A stretch of 9,863 bases of DNA from positions 1-9,863 of the forward strand of contig WTAX01000078.1 in the NCBI GenBank assembly GCA_013139395.1, given 5' to 3'. Source of the stretch: Gammaproteobacteria bacterium (GTDB taxonomy: Bacteria > Pseudomonadota > Gammaproteobacteria > GRL18). Below, piece by piece: positions 1 to 8,300 of the stretch. Every line of letters starts with the position of its first letter. Positions within the stretch are counted from its first letter, which is position 1. The position numbers and the translations under genes are program-made. The notes beneath the pieces were generated by a model. It was not told where the DNA came from. It did not search any database and was given only the letters and a program-made list of their open reading frames with translations.

Positions 1-456
1 GATAATCACATTTTGCTGGCTCTGTAAATATTTGGAAATATAAATACCACAAGCCTGACATTCATCACCCTCAATTTGCTCTGAACCACATTTAGGACAG
101 CGAGGCTTATTTGCTTCAATGGCATTGGTATTAGTTGCAGCATTAGTATTAGTTGCAGCATCTCCATTAATGACTTCATCACCCATTGGCGCTAATGACA
201 GTCCGTTAGCGACTTCTGGTTCCACGATGATTTCATCCAGTCGAATAATCATGCCGCAACTCTCAAAAGCAGCACGATATTGCGCTGCTTTTTTTTCACC
301 CTGATCTTTTTTTACAACAACATCAGAGCTTGAATTAACAATTTGTTGAGCTTTTTGTTCACTAATACCGAATTTACTGCAAAATTTTGAGATAAAGTCT
401 TCTGCGCTGATACCTTCATGCAATCCCGTATAGACCACATTAAATTTATTGTCCAA
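1..456 (-). CDS. Zinc-ribbon protein of unknown function, 3' end missing
   Basis: Open frame of 152 codons running off the left edge without a stop. The start is a TTG at 456: an in-frame TAA (the stop of the upstream lipoprotein gene) lies at 480-478, no ATG follows it, and a strong AGGGAGAGGG ribosome binding site sits just before the TTG. Residues about 5-73 look like a small alpha/beta domain: a 'VVYTGL.EG' strand, a helix, a 'DVVVKK' strand, then a helix with 'AAQYCAAFESCG'. This resembles short domains I recall fused to zinc ribbons in other proteobacteria, but I cannot name a family. A low-complexity Asn/Thr/Ala linker (about 100-112) leads to a CPxCG...CxxCG zinc ribbon (C120, C123, C133, C136) followed by 'IYISKY'. 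No signal peptide is seen, so the visible part is probably cytoplasmic; membrane segments could follow in the missing part. It is likely co-transcribed with the lipoprotein gene 21 bases upstream. Function unknown. Confidence 0.75.
   Translation of the reverse strand, partial: MDNKFNVVYTGLHEGISAEDFISKFCSKFGISEQKAQQIVNSSSDVVVKKDQGEKKAAQYRAAFESCGMIIRLDEIIVEPEVANGLSLAPMGDEVINGDAATNTNAATNTNAIEANKPRCPKCGSEQIEGDECQACGIYISKYLQSQQNVII
124..159. repeat. Two 18-bp tandem units within the zinc-ribbon gene linker
   Basis: Positions 124-141 and 142-159 are near-identical 18-base units differing at one base (g127 versus a145). On the coding (minus) strand each unit encodes Ala-Ala-Thr-Asn-Thr-Asn, giving the flexible Asn/Thr linker between the N-terminal domain and the zinc ribbon. 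The unit length is a multiple of three, so copy-number changes would keep the frame. Confidence 0.8.
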
Positions 457-461
457 TTGTT

Positions 462-471
462 CCCTCTCCCT
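462..471 (-). promoter_or_regulatory. Strong ribosome binding site fixing a TTG start
   Basis: Read on the minus strand this is AGGGAGAGGG, followed by AACAA and then TTG at 456. It is the purine-rich site that makes the TTG the best start for the zinc-ribbon gene, since no ATG or GTG is available between the preceding in-frame stop and this codon. Confidence 0.65.
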
Positions 472-477
472 GTTTTT

Positions 478-1134
478 TTATTTAATTAATCCACTTTCTT
501 TCATATCTTTAACCACCAGTTTAACCAGTTCTTTAACTAATTTTTCACCTGAAGACACATTGACACTTTTTGATTTTCCTGCCCAGACCAGTTTTTTATC
601 TGCCACTGAAAATACTCGTGTTTCAAGCTGTACAATGGTATCAGTTACTGTGTATCCGGGACGATACACCGCTTCATACCTCGAACCATAATATCCGCCA
701 TAACCATAGCCATAACGTCCATACCCCATACCCATTCTAGGTACATAGTCAACTCGGGGAGGCACTTCCCGTTGTTTTTCTATAGTGCCTTTATAACTGG
801 TAATTAAGACTGAATCAGCACCCATTTTTTTCACTACAGCTAAAATATCTTCTTTGCTGTCATAATCTTCTGCTTCCGGCATCAAGGTATAGCCGGCAAT
901 AGCCTGTTTATTTTTGGCATTCACTTCTTTAACAAAAGTCGCTTCAAACGAACGGCGCTGTATATCATCTTTAAAGACGCCAAGCACTAATATTTTGTTC
1001 AGCATGGGCCCTGAATATTGTTCATCATTCCAGCGTTCATAAAGTGTTGTTTGTGAAGAACAAGCCGAAAGCCCTAAGAATAGAGTAAAGATAACACCAC
1101 TCAATAAAAAATAAATGATTTTTCTTATGCTCAT
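478..1134 (-). CDS. Envelope lipoprotein with Gly/Tyr-rich insert, unknown function
   Basis: A 218-residue protein starting at an ATG with GGAG about 6 bases upstream. It has a basic N-terminus, a hydrophobic stretch (about 5-22) and a lipobox L-S-A-C with the lipidated Cys at residue 25. Ser at +2 suggests Lol sorting to the outer membrane (general rule, inferred here). The mature part starts with 'YERW', has alternating strands ('KILVLGV', 'DSVLITSY') and helices, a Gly/Tyr/Arg-rich insert at about 133-161, then 'IVQLETRVFSVADKKLVWAG' and a helical tail ending 'LVKDMKESGLIK'. The layout, with a 'KLVWAG'-type strand late and a short helix at the end, recalls DUF4136-like and related small lipoproteins, but I cannot assign a family with confidence. 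It is the first gene of an apparent two-gene unit with the zinc-ribbon gene. No enzymatic motif is visible. Confidence 0.8.
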   Translation of the reverse strand: MSIRKIIYFLLSGVIFTLFLGLSACSSQTTLYERWNDEQYSGPMLNKILVLGVFKDDIQRRSFEATFVKEVNAKNKQAIAGYTLMPEAEDYDSKEDILAVVKKMGADSVLITSYKGTIEKQREVPPRVDYVPRMGMGYGRYGYGYGGYYGSRYEAVYRPGYTVTDTIVQLETRVFSVADKKLVWAGKSKSVNVSSGEKLVKELVKLVVKDMKESGLIK

Positions 1135-1150
1135 TTTGTACTCCCTAATC

Positions 1151-1179
1151 TTGATTTTAAAATTTTTATCACTGATACT
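1151..1179 (+). promoter_or_regulatory. Candidate sigma-70 promoter for the YdcH-like gene
   Basis: TTGATT (1151-1156) and GATACT (1174-1179) are separated by 17 bases, each matching four of six consensus positions. This would place transcription start near 1186, about 50 bases before the ATG at 1239. In an AT-rich intergenic region such matches arise by chance, so support is weak. Confidence 0.3.
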
Positions 1180-1238
1180 TAAGTTACTACCCTATTCGAT
1201 ACCTTAACAACAAAAAAGAAGAATATAAAAGCAAGCCT

Positions 1239-1442
1239 ATGAATGAAGTAGAAAAACATAAAATACGTGAAAAGCTTGAAGTCTTGAAACTGGAACATCG
1301 AGATTTAGACGATGCCGCGCACCATATGCCCAAAACCATCCACACTCAGATGCATATTTCTCGTTTAAAAAAGCGTAAATTACTTTTAAAAGATGAAATA
1401 ATAAAGCTTGAGAATCTATTAATTCCTGATATTCTTGCTTAA
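1239..1442 (+). CDS. YdcH-family (DUF465) small helical protein
   Basis: A 67-residue, strongly charged protein that is almost entirely helical. It carries the arrangement I associate with DUF465/YdcH: an 'LEHRDLDDA' segment at about residues 18-26, a short turn ('MPKTIHTQ'), and 'ISRLKKRKLLLKDEIIKLE' at about 40-58, consistent with a two-helix hairpin or coiled coil. Family members are 60-80 residues, so this is full length. No signal peptide or membrane segment is present; it should be cytoplasmic. The molecular role of the family is not established. The ribosome binding site is poor (only purine-rich sequence such as AAGAAGAA well upstream). It is a stand-alone gene, divergent from the lipoprotein gene and convergent with the antiporter gene, with a REP-like pair just after its stop. 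Confidence 0.8.
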   Translation: MNEVEKHKIREKLEVLKLEHRDLDDAAHHMPKTIHTQMHISRLKKRKLLLKDEIIKLENLLIPDILA

Positions 1443-1490
1443 CTTTACTTAGTTGAGTATACCCAGATACTTCATTTTACATAATTTATG

Positions 1491-1557
1491 TGTAGGGGCG
1501 AATTTATTCGCCTATGGTGCTTGTGTTGCCGGTCAGGCGAATGAATTCGCCCCTACA
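1491..1557. repeat. Inverted pair of GTAG-headed REP-like palindromes (BIME-like)
   Basis: Two 22-base arms (1491-1512 and 1536-1557) are inverted copies with one mismatch, separated by 23 bases. Each arm begins TGTAGGGG (reading outward to inward) and contains its own perfect 7-bp hairpin, GGCGAAT with ATTCGCC around a 2-base loop. A GTAG head followed by an imperfect palindrome is the known signature of REP elements mobilised by RAYT (TnpA-REP) transposases, and paired inverted REPs are known as BIMEs. The element lies 48 bases after the YdcH-like stop and 18 bases after the antiporter stop, the convergent-gene location typical for REPs. It could fold as two small hairpins or one long stem and so may end or stabilise transcripts from both sides. 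No RAYT gene is in the window. Confidence 0.8.
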
Positions 1558-1575
1558 AAAGCTGAAGGCTCTTTA

Positions 1576-3207
1576 TTATTCAGCTGAAGACTCTCGCTTA
1601 TCTCTTCTTTCTACATTCATTAGATTGTGTCTCACATGTTCGGCAAAACCAATGCCCGCTTCGGAATAAAAATTATATACAGCTGCTGCACCCGCCTCTT
1701 TTAAAAGGCTAATTTCACTATCATACAAGGCAATGGCTGAAATCTGTCCCTGGAAGCCTTTTTCTTTTAACTGCTTCACACTAAAAAGGTTCTTTTCAAA
1801 ATCAGGAAGATTTAAAAAGACCATGGAGACATTCGTTAAATTAATTTTCCCCCAAAAATCTTTATCCATAACATCAGCATAGGCCACATTGCGTTTATTG
1901 GCTTTATGCTCAGTAAACACTCCGGTATCAAAATCAATGCCTTTTACCTTACCAGGGAAGTGATAATTGAGATCACTATAAACACCAGAACCAATTCGTC
2001 CCATGCCAAAAACGAGAATGCTGGCACCAGATATATCAACCGGTAATTCATCTTTGAGTCTTGTTGCCGCTTGCAGATGTCTGATTTTACTTGAATAACG
2101 AGCATATAAATCATGAGCAGCCGCATTGACAGGCGACGCAATAACAAAGGTCATTGCCAGAGCAATAGCAATAGTAATCAACCATTCATTACTCATCCAG
2201 CCATTACTTACTCCAATGGCACCCACTATCAGACCAAACTCTGAATAGTTTGCCAGGCTTAATGATGAGAGAAAAGCCGTCCTTGCTCTTAAGTGTGTCT
2301 TAATTAATAACCAGAAAAACAGGATTACTTTGGCAAGCATAAATATTGATAAAACACCTGCCATAATTACGTTATCAATGGTTGGATCACCAGAGAGCCC
2401 TATATTGACAAAAAAGCCTACCAGAAAAAGATCTTTGAAGTTATAGAGTGTTTTAGAGACTTCAGACGCTTTGCTATGTGAGGCTAATAAAACACCAAAA
2501 ATCAAGGCGCCCAGATCCGCTTTCATACCAACTATTTCAAATAACGCAGCTCCGCCAACCGCTAAAAGCAAGCTATATAATACTAACAATTCACCATGCT
2601 TAACCTCATCCATAAGCTTATAAAGCACAGGACGAATTAAAGGCAAACCGAGCAAAGCCAAGGCCCACATAGACGGTACTTTACCGGTTGATGCCGTTAA
2701 GAATATTACTGCAAAGATGTCCTGAACAATTAAAATACCTATTGCTATTTGCGCATAAAGCGCACCCATTTCATTCTTGCCTTCAAGCACTTTTACGGCA
2801 AACACGGTACTGGAAAAACTGAGAGAAAAAGCAATCAGTATAGCCGTCCACAAATCAATATCAGCAAAACTGGACAGACCAGTGAAACTTAGCGCAAAAA
2901 ATAATCCGGCATAAACAATTATTGTAATTAACATATGGGCTGAAGCAACACCCCAAATCTGAACGCGCAACAGGCTTTTTACATCTAATTTTAAGCCTAT
3001 GGTAAAAAGCATGAGGGTCACGCCCAAATCAGCAATTTCTCGAAGTGCATGGGTACTTTCATGGCCATAGGCGTTTAAAATAAAACCTACACCTAAAAAG
3101 CCCACCATTGGCGGCAAACCAATTTTATAAGCCAATAAGCCCAAAAAGAAGGTGGCAATCAGCCACCCTGTTTCTGCCAGAGAAATAACTAACCAACTTA
3201 AATCCAT
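1576..3207 (-). CDS. CPA2-family cation:proton antiporter with TrkA-N (RCK) domain
   Basis: Inner-membrane transporter of the monovalent cation:proton antiporter-2 type, similar in layout to KefB/KefC, expected to exchange K+ or Na+ for H+. Numbered from the ATG at 3207 (543 residues), about 12 hydrophobic segments fill residues 5-365. They include 'GLPPMVGFLGVGF' (30-42), 'FTIGLKLD' (68-75), 'SLSFSSTVFAVKVLEG' (128-143) and the family's 'VQD' at 161-163. After a linker, a Rossmann nucleotide-binding domain starts at about 394 with GMGRIGSG (401-408) and an acidic end of the second strand (D425), which favours NAD(H) binding. It ends with 'IALYDSEISLLKEAGAAAVYN'. A KefF/KefG ancillary gene and a clear glutathione site are not seen, so calling it KefB or KefC would overreach. 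Start choice: a GTG at 3237 and an ATG at 3219 are also in frame, but the AAGGA at 3223-3219 is correctly placed only for the ATG at 3207. It appears to be a single-gene unit. Confidence 0.88.
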   Translation of the reverse strand: MDLSWLVISLAETGWLIATFFLGLLAYKIGLPPMVGFLGVGFILNAYGHESTHALREIADLGVTLMLFTIGLKLDVKSLLRVQIWGVASAHMLITIIVYAGLFFALSFTGLSSFADIDLWTAILIAFSLSFSSTVFAVKVLEGKNEMGALYAQIAIGILIVQDIFAVIFLTASTGKVPSMWALALLGLPLIRPVLYKLMDEVKHGELLVLYSLLLAVGGAALFEIVGMKADLGALIFGVLLASHSKASEVSKTLYNFKDLFLVGFFVNIGLSGDPTIDNVIMAGVLSIFMLAKVILFFWLLIKTHLRARTAFLSSLSLANYSEFGLIVGAIGVSNGWMSNEWLITIAIALAMTFVIASPVNAAAHDLYARYSSKIRHLQAATRLKDELPVDISGASILVFGMGRIGSGVYSDLNYHFPGKVKGIDFDTGVFTEHKANKRNVAYADVMDKDFWGKINLTNVSMVFLNLPDFEKNLFSVKQLKEKGFQGQISAIALYDSEISLLKEAGAAAVYNFYSEAGIGFAEHVRHNLMNVERRDKRESSAE

Positions 3208-3358
3208 AAAACTATTCATCCTTAATATATAAATCACAAAACTATTAAAAACTAATTTATCATATAGAACTCAATTATTCAGCAAAGACCTCATCTCCTC
3301 AGCCATAAAAAAGTGAATACGATAATTTGAGCTTGTCTATGGGATAACTGACAGTGAA

Positions 3359-5161
3359 TTAAGTATTTTTACTCAATGCGGCAGGAAGAACCACTTTAGC
3401 AATACTCCTTGCATGAGAATAAATTCTATAGAGTTTTTCCATTAATGACATTTCCATACGTGCTCTTTGCAGATAGTTTGCTTCTTCGCTGCCCAGATTA
3501 CTTGATTTTCTGGTTACGATTTTATCTTGATACGATTTTATATCTGCTCTTCTATTGATCACTTTTTCAGCAGCTTGTTGATCTTCTTCACTGATAGCTT
3601 TGACTGCATCATGCACAGAATGACAGACATCCTGATAAAAATTCTGAAATAACTCACGGGTAATTTTACTGGGTTTTTGCTCACCCTCTATATAATAAAT
3701 CGCTATTTCAGACAACTCATTTTTAATGACATCAGCAAGTTCTTCCAGATTGATGGTAGCGGTCATAATTGCCTGCAGATCAATGCTTTCTTTATCTGTT
3801 AACTCTTCTTGTCGCAATAGACGAAGATATTTAAGAATTGATTCTTCCAGAATATTAATTTTATTATCCATTAAGATAATTTTATCAATTTGTTTGCGAT
3901 CTTTATCAATAATTGCCGGTTGAACGGAATGCAGCATGGTGTTGACCAAACCGCCCATGTGACCTAGCTCCATTCGAACCTGCTCGAGAGCCAGAGACGG
4001 TGTATCAATGGCATCAGTAATGATATATTTTGTTTCAATAATCACCCCTTTTTTCTTAGCAGGCGTTGGTGCCAGACGGGTTGCAATTTTTGCAAACCAG
4101 CCGGTAAAGCCCAAAAATATAATAGTATTAATGACATTGAATAAAGTATTCGCATTGGCAATTTGTCGAGGTACATCAGAAACTTGTGCTTGTCCGGCAA
4201 CATCGGCAGTAACAGGTGAAATTGAAACGGCAAACTCAGCTAATTGTGGTATAAATAGAATCCACAATAAGACACCCATCACATTGAATAAAACATGTAC
4301 TATGGCTGCACGAACTGCTTCGACAGGCTTACCCAATGCCGCAAACATAACAGTCACACAAGTCCCTATATTGGCACCTAATGCGAGCGCAATTCCGGCA
4401 GGCAGACTTAATAATCCCTCGCTAGCCATAGCAATGGCAATACCAATAGTCGCCGCTGATGATTGCACCAGACCGGTAAACAGTGCACCGGCAAGGACAC
4501 CAATAATGGGGTTTTCCATTGATTTTAAAAATTCAATAAAGGGGTCAAAGGTTCGCAGAGGCGTCATTGCATCACTCATAAGCCCCATGCCGAAGAACAC
4601 CAGACCTAAACCCATAAGCATCATGCCATAGTATTTAACTTTTTCATGCTTTGCAGTAAAAGTCATAAAGAAGCCAATGGCAATCGGTAATAAGGCGTAT
4701 GCAGAAAGATTAAAAGCCAGTAATTGAGCTGTCACTGTACTGCCAATATTGGCACCCATTATGACACCCACTGATTGACTCAGACTCATAACACCCGCAG
4801 TAATAAAACTCACAACAAGCACTGTCGTAACAGAAGATGAATTTAACACCCCCGTCACAAATGCACCGGTGACGGCTCCCATAAAACGATTGGTGGTTAG
4901 TTTTGACAATAATATTTTTAATGCTTCTCCCGCAGCCTTTTTTAAGCCATCAGAAAGCATATCCAGACCGGCAAGAAAAAGTGCCAGTCCGCCAAATAAG
5001 CCCATTCCTAACTGGAACCAGTCAATCGTTGTTTCATCTAATGAAGCACTTGCCACTGGTACACCGGCAGATGAAGTGACTGCCCAGGCAAAAAATAATA
5101 AAGAAAGGAAGATTAAGCCGGTATATTTATAACTTTGCGTTGTTTTAAATAGGAAATTCAT
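3359..5161 (-). CDS. Na/Pi-cotransporter family protein with PhoU-like C-terminus
   Basis: A 600-residue inner-membrane protein of the bacterial NptA/YjbB-like Na+/phosphate cotransporter family (PF02690 type). A hydrophobic N-terminal segment (about 14-29) may be a signal or first membrane helix. Two inverted membrane repeats follow: the first with NSSS at 107-110 and GANIGST at 136-142, the second with QSSAATIG at 233-240 and GANIGTCVT at 262-270. The paired QSSS and GANIGT motifs are the family's substrate/sodium site. Residues about 380-600 form a charged, helical PhoU-like domain, common in bacterial members and probably cytosolic. The first motif has Asn107 where Gln is usual. Phosphate is the inferred substrate; family members may also export it. 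The ATG at 5161 has AAGG eight bases upstream. It is flanked by gaps of about 150 and 211 bases, so it is probably transcribed alone; no convincing Pho box was found upstream. Confidence 0.88.
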   Translation of the reverse strand: MNFLFKTTQSYKYTGLIFLSLLFFAWAVTSSAGVPVASASLDETTIDWFQLGMGLFGGLALFLAGLDMLSDGLKKAAGEALKILLSKLTTNRFMGAVTGAFVTGVLNSSSVTTVLVVSFITAGVMSLSQSVGVIMGANIGSTVTAQLLAFNLSAYALLPIAIGFFMTFTAKHEKVKYYGMMLMGLGLVFFGMGLMSDAMTPLRTFDPFIEFLKSMENPIIGVLAGALFTGLVQSSAATIGIAIAMASEGLLSLPAGIALALGANIGTCVTVMFAALGKPVEAVRAAIVHVLFNVMGVLLWILFIPQLAEFAVSISPVTADVAGQAQVSDVPRQIANANTLFNVINTIIFLGFTGWFAKIATRLAPTPAKKKGVIIETKYIITDAIDTPSLALEQVRMELGHMGGLVNTMLHSVQPAIIDKDRKQIDKIILMDNKINILEESILKYLRLLRQEELTDKESIDLQAIMTATINLEELADVIKNELSEIAIYYIEGEQKPSKITRELFQNFYQDVCHSVHDAVKAISEEDQQAAEKVINRRADIKSYQDKIVTRKSSNLGSEEANYLQRARMEMSLMEKLYRIYSHARSIAKVVLPAALSKNT

Positions 5162-5217
5162 ATTTATAACCTTTTTTTGATCAAGTATATGTCAAATTAA
5201 AAAAATAGTAATTCATA

Positions 5218-5245
5218 ACACTTTAATTCATTGATATTAAAGTGT
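5218..5245. repeat. Perfect 10-bp inverted repeat upstream of the phosphate transporter gene
   Basis: ACACTTTAAT (5218-5227) and ATTAAAGTGT (5236-5245) are perfect inverted copies with an 8-base loop. The repeat lies 57 bases before the transporter start and about 128 bases after the stop of the RND permease gene. On the minus strand a T-run begins about 12 bases beyond the stem, too far and with too AT-rich a stem for a typical rho-independent terminator. It could be a weak terminator of the efflux operon or a protein-binding operator for the transporter gene. Confidence 0.5.
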
Positions 5246-5372
5246 ATTCAAAGTAACTATCCAGAAAATAAAAGGTTTATAATCTGCTATTAACTAAAGC
5301 TACCTTCCTCAATTTAAGGGATGCGTGGTTTGCTTAAGACTCTATACTTCAACTTATTAAAAAACGTCTTTA

Positions 5373-8300
5373 TCACACTTCTTCGCGATATTTCACTTTG
5401 AAAAAGATTGAATACAAAACTGGCACAACAATCAGTGTTAATATGGAAGCAAATGCCAGTCCTGACATAATGATAATGGACATATTAACAAAAAAGACAT
5501 CTGAAAGCAGCGGAATCATTCCTAAAATGGTAGTTGCTGCTGCCATCATAACGGGTCTCATACGACTGACCGCTGAATCCAGAATGGCTTTAAAGGATTC
5601 AATGCCTTCCTCAATCTGCTGATCGATTTCTTCAATCAAAACAATAGCATTTTTAATCAACAGACCAATCAGGCTTAATGCACCTAATAAACCCATAAAA
5701 TCAAAGGCCCCATCAAGGGCCAAAAGCCCGGCAGTAATGCCAATTGCAGCCAAGGGTACAGTTAACCAGATTATTGCAGGTTGTCTCACTTTGCCAAACA
5801 GCAGTATGGTAGTCAGTATCATTAATAAAAAACCACCAGGCAAAGCAGATGCTAATGAGTTCTGAGCAAGTGTTGCATCTTCATACTCACCACCCCAGAC
5901 CAGCTGATAACCGGGGGGTAATTCCATCGCCTCTATTTGAGGACGCAGGTGTTCAAATAATGCCGTGGAGTCAACACCTGTTTCAGGATTACACGAGGCG
6001 ATAATCGTCTGTCTGCGATCTCGTCCCCTGATAACTGTATTTTCCCAGATCGTTTCAAAACGTTTGACGACTTGAGCAATAGGCACTGATTTTTGTAATA
6101 CCGGACTCCATACCTGAATATCCTGAATATTACTGATATCTTCACGTTCTTCATCGGTGGCCCTGCTGAAGATCGGTAATAGACGAATACCATCCCGATA
6201 AAGACCAACCTGTGTGCCGTCAAAGGCATACTTTAATGCTTTGGATAAATCTTCATAGTTAATCCCTAACTGTCGTCCTACCTGTTCATTAAAAATAGGT
6301 TTAACTAATTTTACGGGTTGGCGCCAATCATCCCGGATTTCTTTTGTACCGGCATTGTTACGGAAAATTTCTTTAGCCTGCTCAGATAATTGTCTTAATA
6401 TTGCACCATCCGGGCCACTGATGCGCGCCTCAATTTTACTGTCTCGTCCTGGGCCGATACGCAAGGGTTTAATAATCGGCTCTATATTAGGAAAATTTTT
6501 CATATAAGCATCGGCTTTTTCCCAAATATCAGCAATCTGTTCACGGGTTTCAGTCTGCACAATAATTTGTGCATAAGCAGGACTGCGTTCCTTGGGCTCA
6601 TAAACCAGTGAAAAACGTTGATCACCACCGCCAATAAGCTCAGTTGTTTTGGTGACTCCCGGCAGACTACGAATGTAGTCACTGATTTTCAGGGTATCAT
6701 CGCGTGTTTTATGAATGTCGGTGCCTTCAACTTCCCACACTTCAACAAAAAACATGGGGGTATTTGAATCCGGGAAGAAACCGCCACGCACAAAACCAAA
6801 GCCATATAGGGCAATTGCGAATAAAGCAACGATAATGGCCATAGTCAAACCACGGAAATGCAGTGCTTTCTTTAAAAATCCCCGATATAGCATAAAAACA
6901 AAACCTGAATAGGCATCCTGACTGTCCTGTGATGCACCGTCTCCTGAAGAACCCTTTTTAGGTTTAATGAAGAGTGCACAGAATAAGGGTGTGGTACTCA
7001 CTGCAGTGACCCAGCTGAGCAATAAGGAAATCAGGATCACATAAAACAGAGTACGACTGAATTCACCGGTGGCATCTTGTGACAGGCCAATAGCAGAAAA
7101 AGCCAGAATACCGATAATCGTCCCACCCAGCAAAGCAACGGAATTTTTCCCAACCACTTCTTTGGCTGCTTTTGCCGCATTCATGCCTGACTGAATTCGA
7201 ATCATCATGCCTTCTGCAATAACAATGGCATTATCCACCAGCATACCCAAAGCAATAATTAAAGCACCTAGAGAAATTCGCTGCAGATCAATGCCATACA
7301 TTTCCATTATCATTACAGTGCCGGCAACGGTGATGAGCAGTACTGCTCCAATAATTAAGCCTGCAGTTACCCCCATAAACAAGAGCAGTACGATAATAAC
7401 AATAACTATGGCTGCAGCCACATTAATCATAAAGCCAGACACAGAATTTTCAACTTCTGCTGGCTGATTGTAGATCACATCAAGCTTCATACCCAGTGGT
7501 ATTAATGTAGCAATTTCATGCATTCTTTTTGCAAGGCGCTCACCAACAGCCACCACATTCACACCAGACTGCATCGATATACCCAGGGTTAAAGCCGGTT
7601 TGCCTTCATAATAAATTAACAAATCAGGCACTTCTTTATATTCACGCCGGATTTGGGCAATATCTTTCAAGTAAATCAACGTTCTTTCAGATGAGCTGAT
7701 TAACACATCTCCAATCAGACTCACTGATTCAAATTCGCCTGTTGGCTGAATGCGCAGATATTCATCACCAACCAGCACCTTACCTGCATCTGTAACGACA
7801 TTTTGCGACTGCAGGATCTGACCTATCTGTTCCAATGATAGGCCTAATTCACCCAGACGCTGGCGAGAGATATCCAGGTAGACTACTTCTGACTGAGCAC
7901 CACCGATGACAATTTTCCTCACACCATCTACCAGCACCATTTCCTTTTTAAGAAAATCTGCAGCATCTTTTAAGTCACGATAGCTGTAGCCGTCACCAGA
8001 TAAGGCCACGTAAACACCATAAACATCGGCAAAACTATCAACGATAACCGGTTCTTTAGCACCCGGAGGTAATTTATACAGCATATCTGCTATTTTTCTA
8101 CGCACCTCATCATAGATATCAGGAAAATCATCTTTATTGTATTTATCCTGGAAAGTGATGCTAATATCTGACATACCAGGGCGTGAAATGGACATTTTAA
8201 TCCATTTTACCTGCGGCATTAATTGAATCGCTTCCTCAATATGATAGGTCACCTCATCATAAACCTGCTGAGCTGTGGCTCCAGGATATTGAGTAATAAT

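Noticed and set aside
1560..1585. 7-bp inverted repeat AGCTGAA...TTCAGCT across the antiporter stop, considered as a terminator
   Set aside because: The stem is short, the loop is 12 bases, it overlaps coding sequence and no T-run follows on either strand; the adjacent REP pair is a better candidate.
3259..3306. An 11-codon minus-strand mini-ORF (MAEEMRSLLNN) upstream of the antiporter gene, considered as a leader peptide
   Set aside because: No ribosome binding site precedes it, it contains no run of regulatory codons, and no attenuator-like hairpin pair follows.
4008..4631. A 207-codon open frame on the plus strand inside the phosphate transporter gene
   Set aside because: It lies wholly antisense to a gene with clear family motifs, has no ribosome binding site, and its composition is that of an antisense shadow of hydrophobic codons.
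5178..5195. Possible Pho box upstream of the phosphate transporter gene: TTGACAT and TTGATCA spaced by four bases on the minus strand
   Set aside because: The spacing fits, but the second half matches the CTGTCAT-type consensus at only a few positions, so phosphate control via PhoB cannot be claimed.
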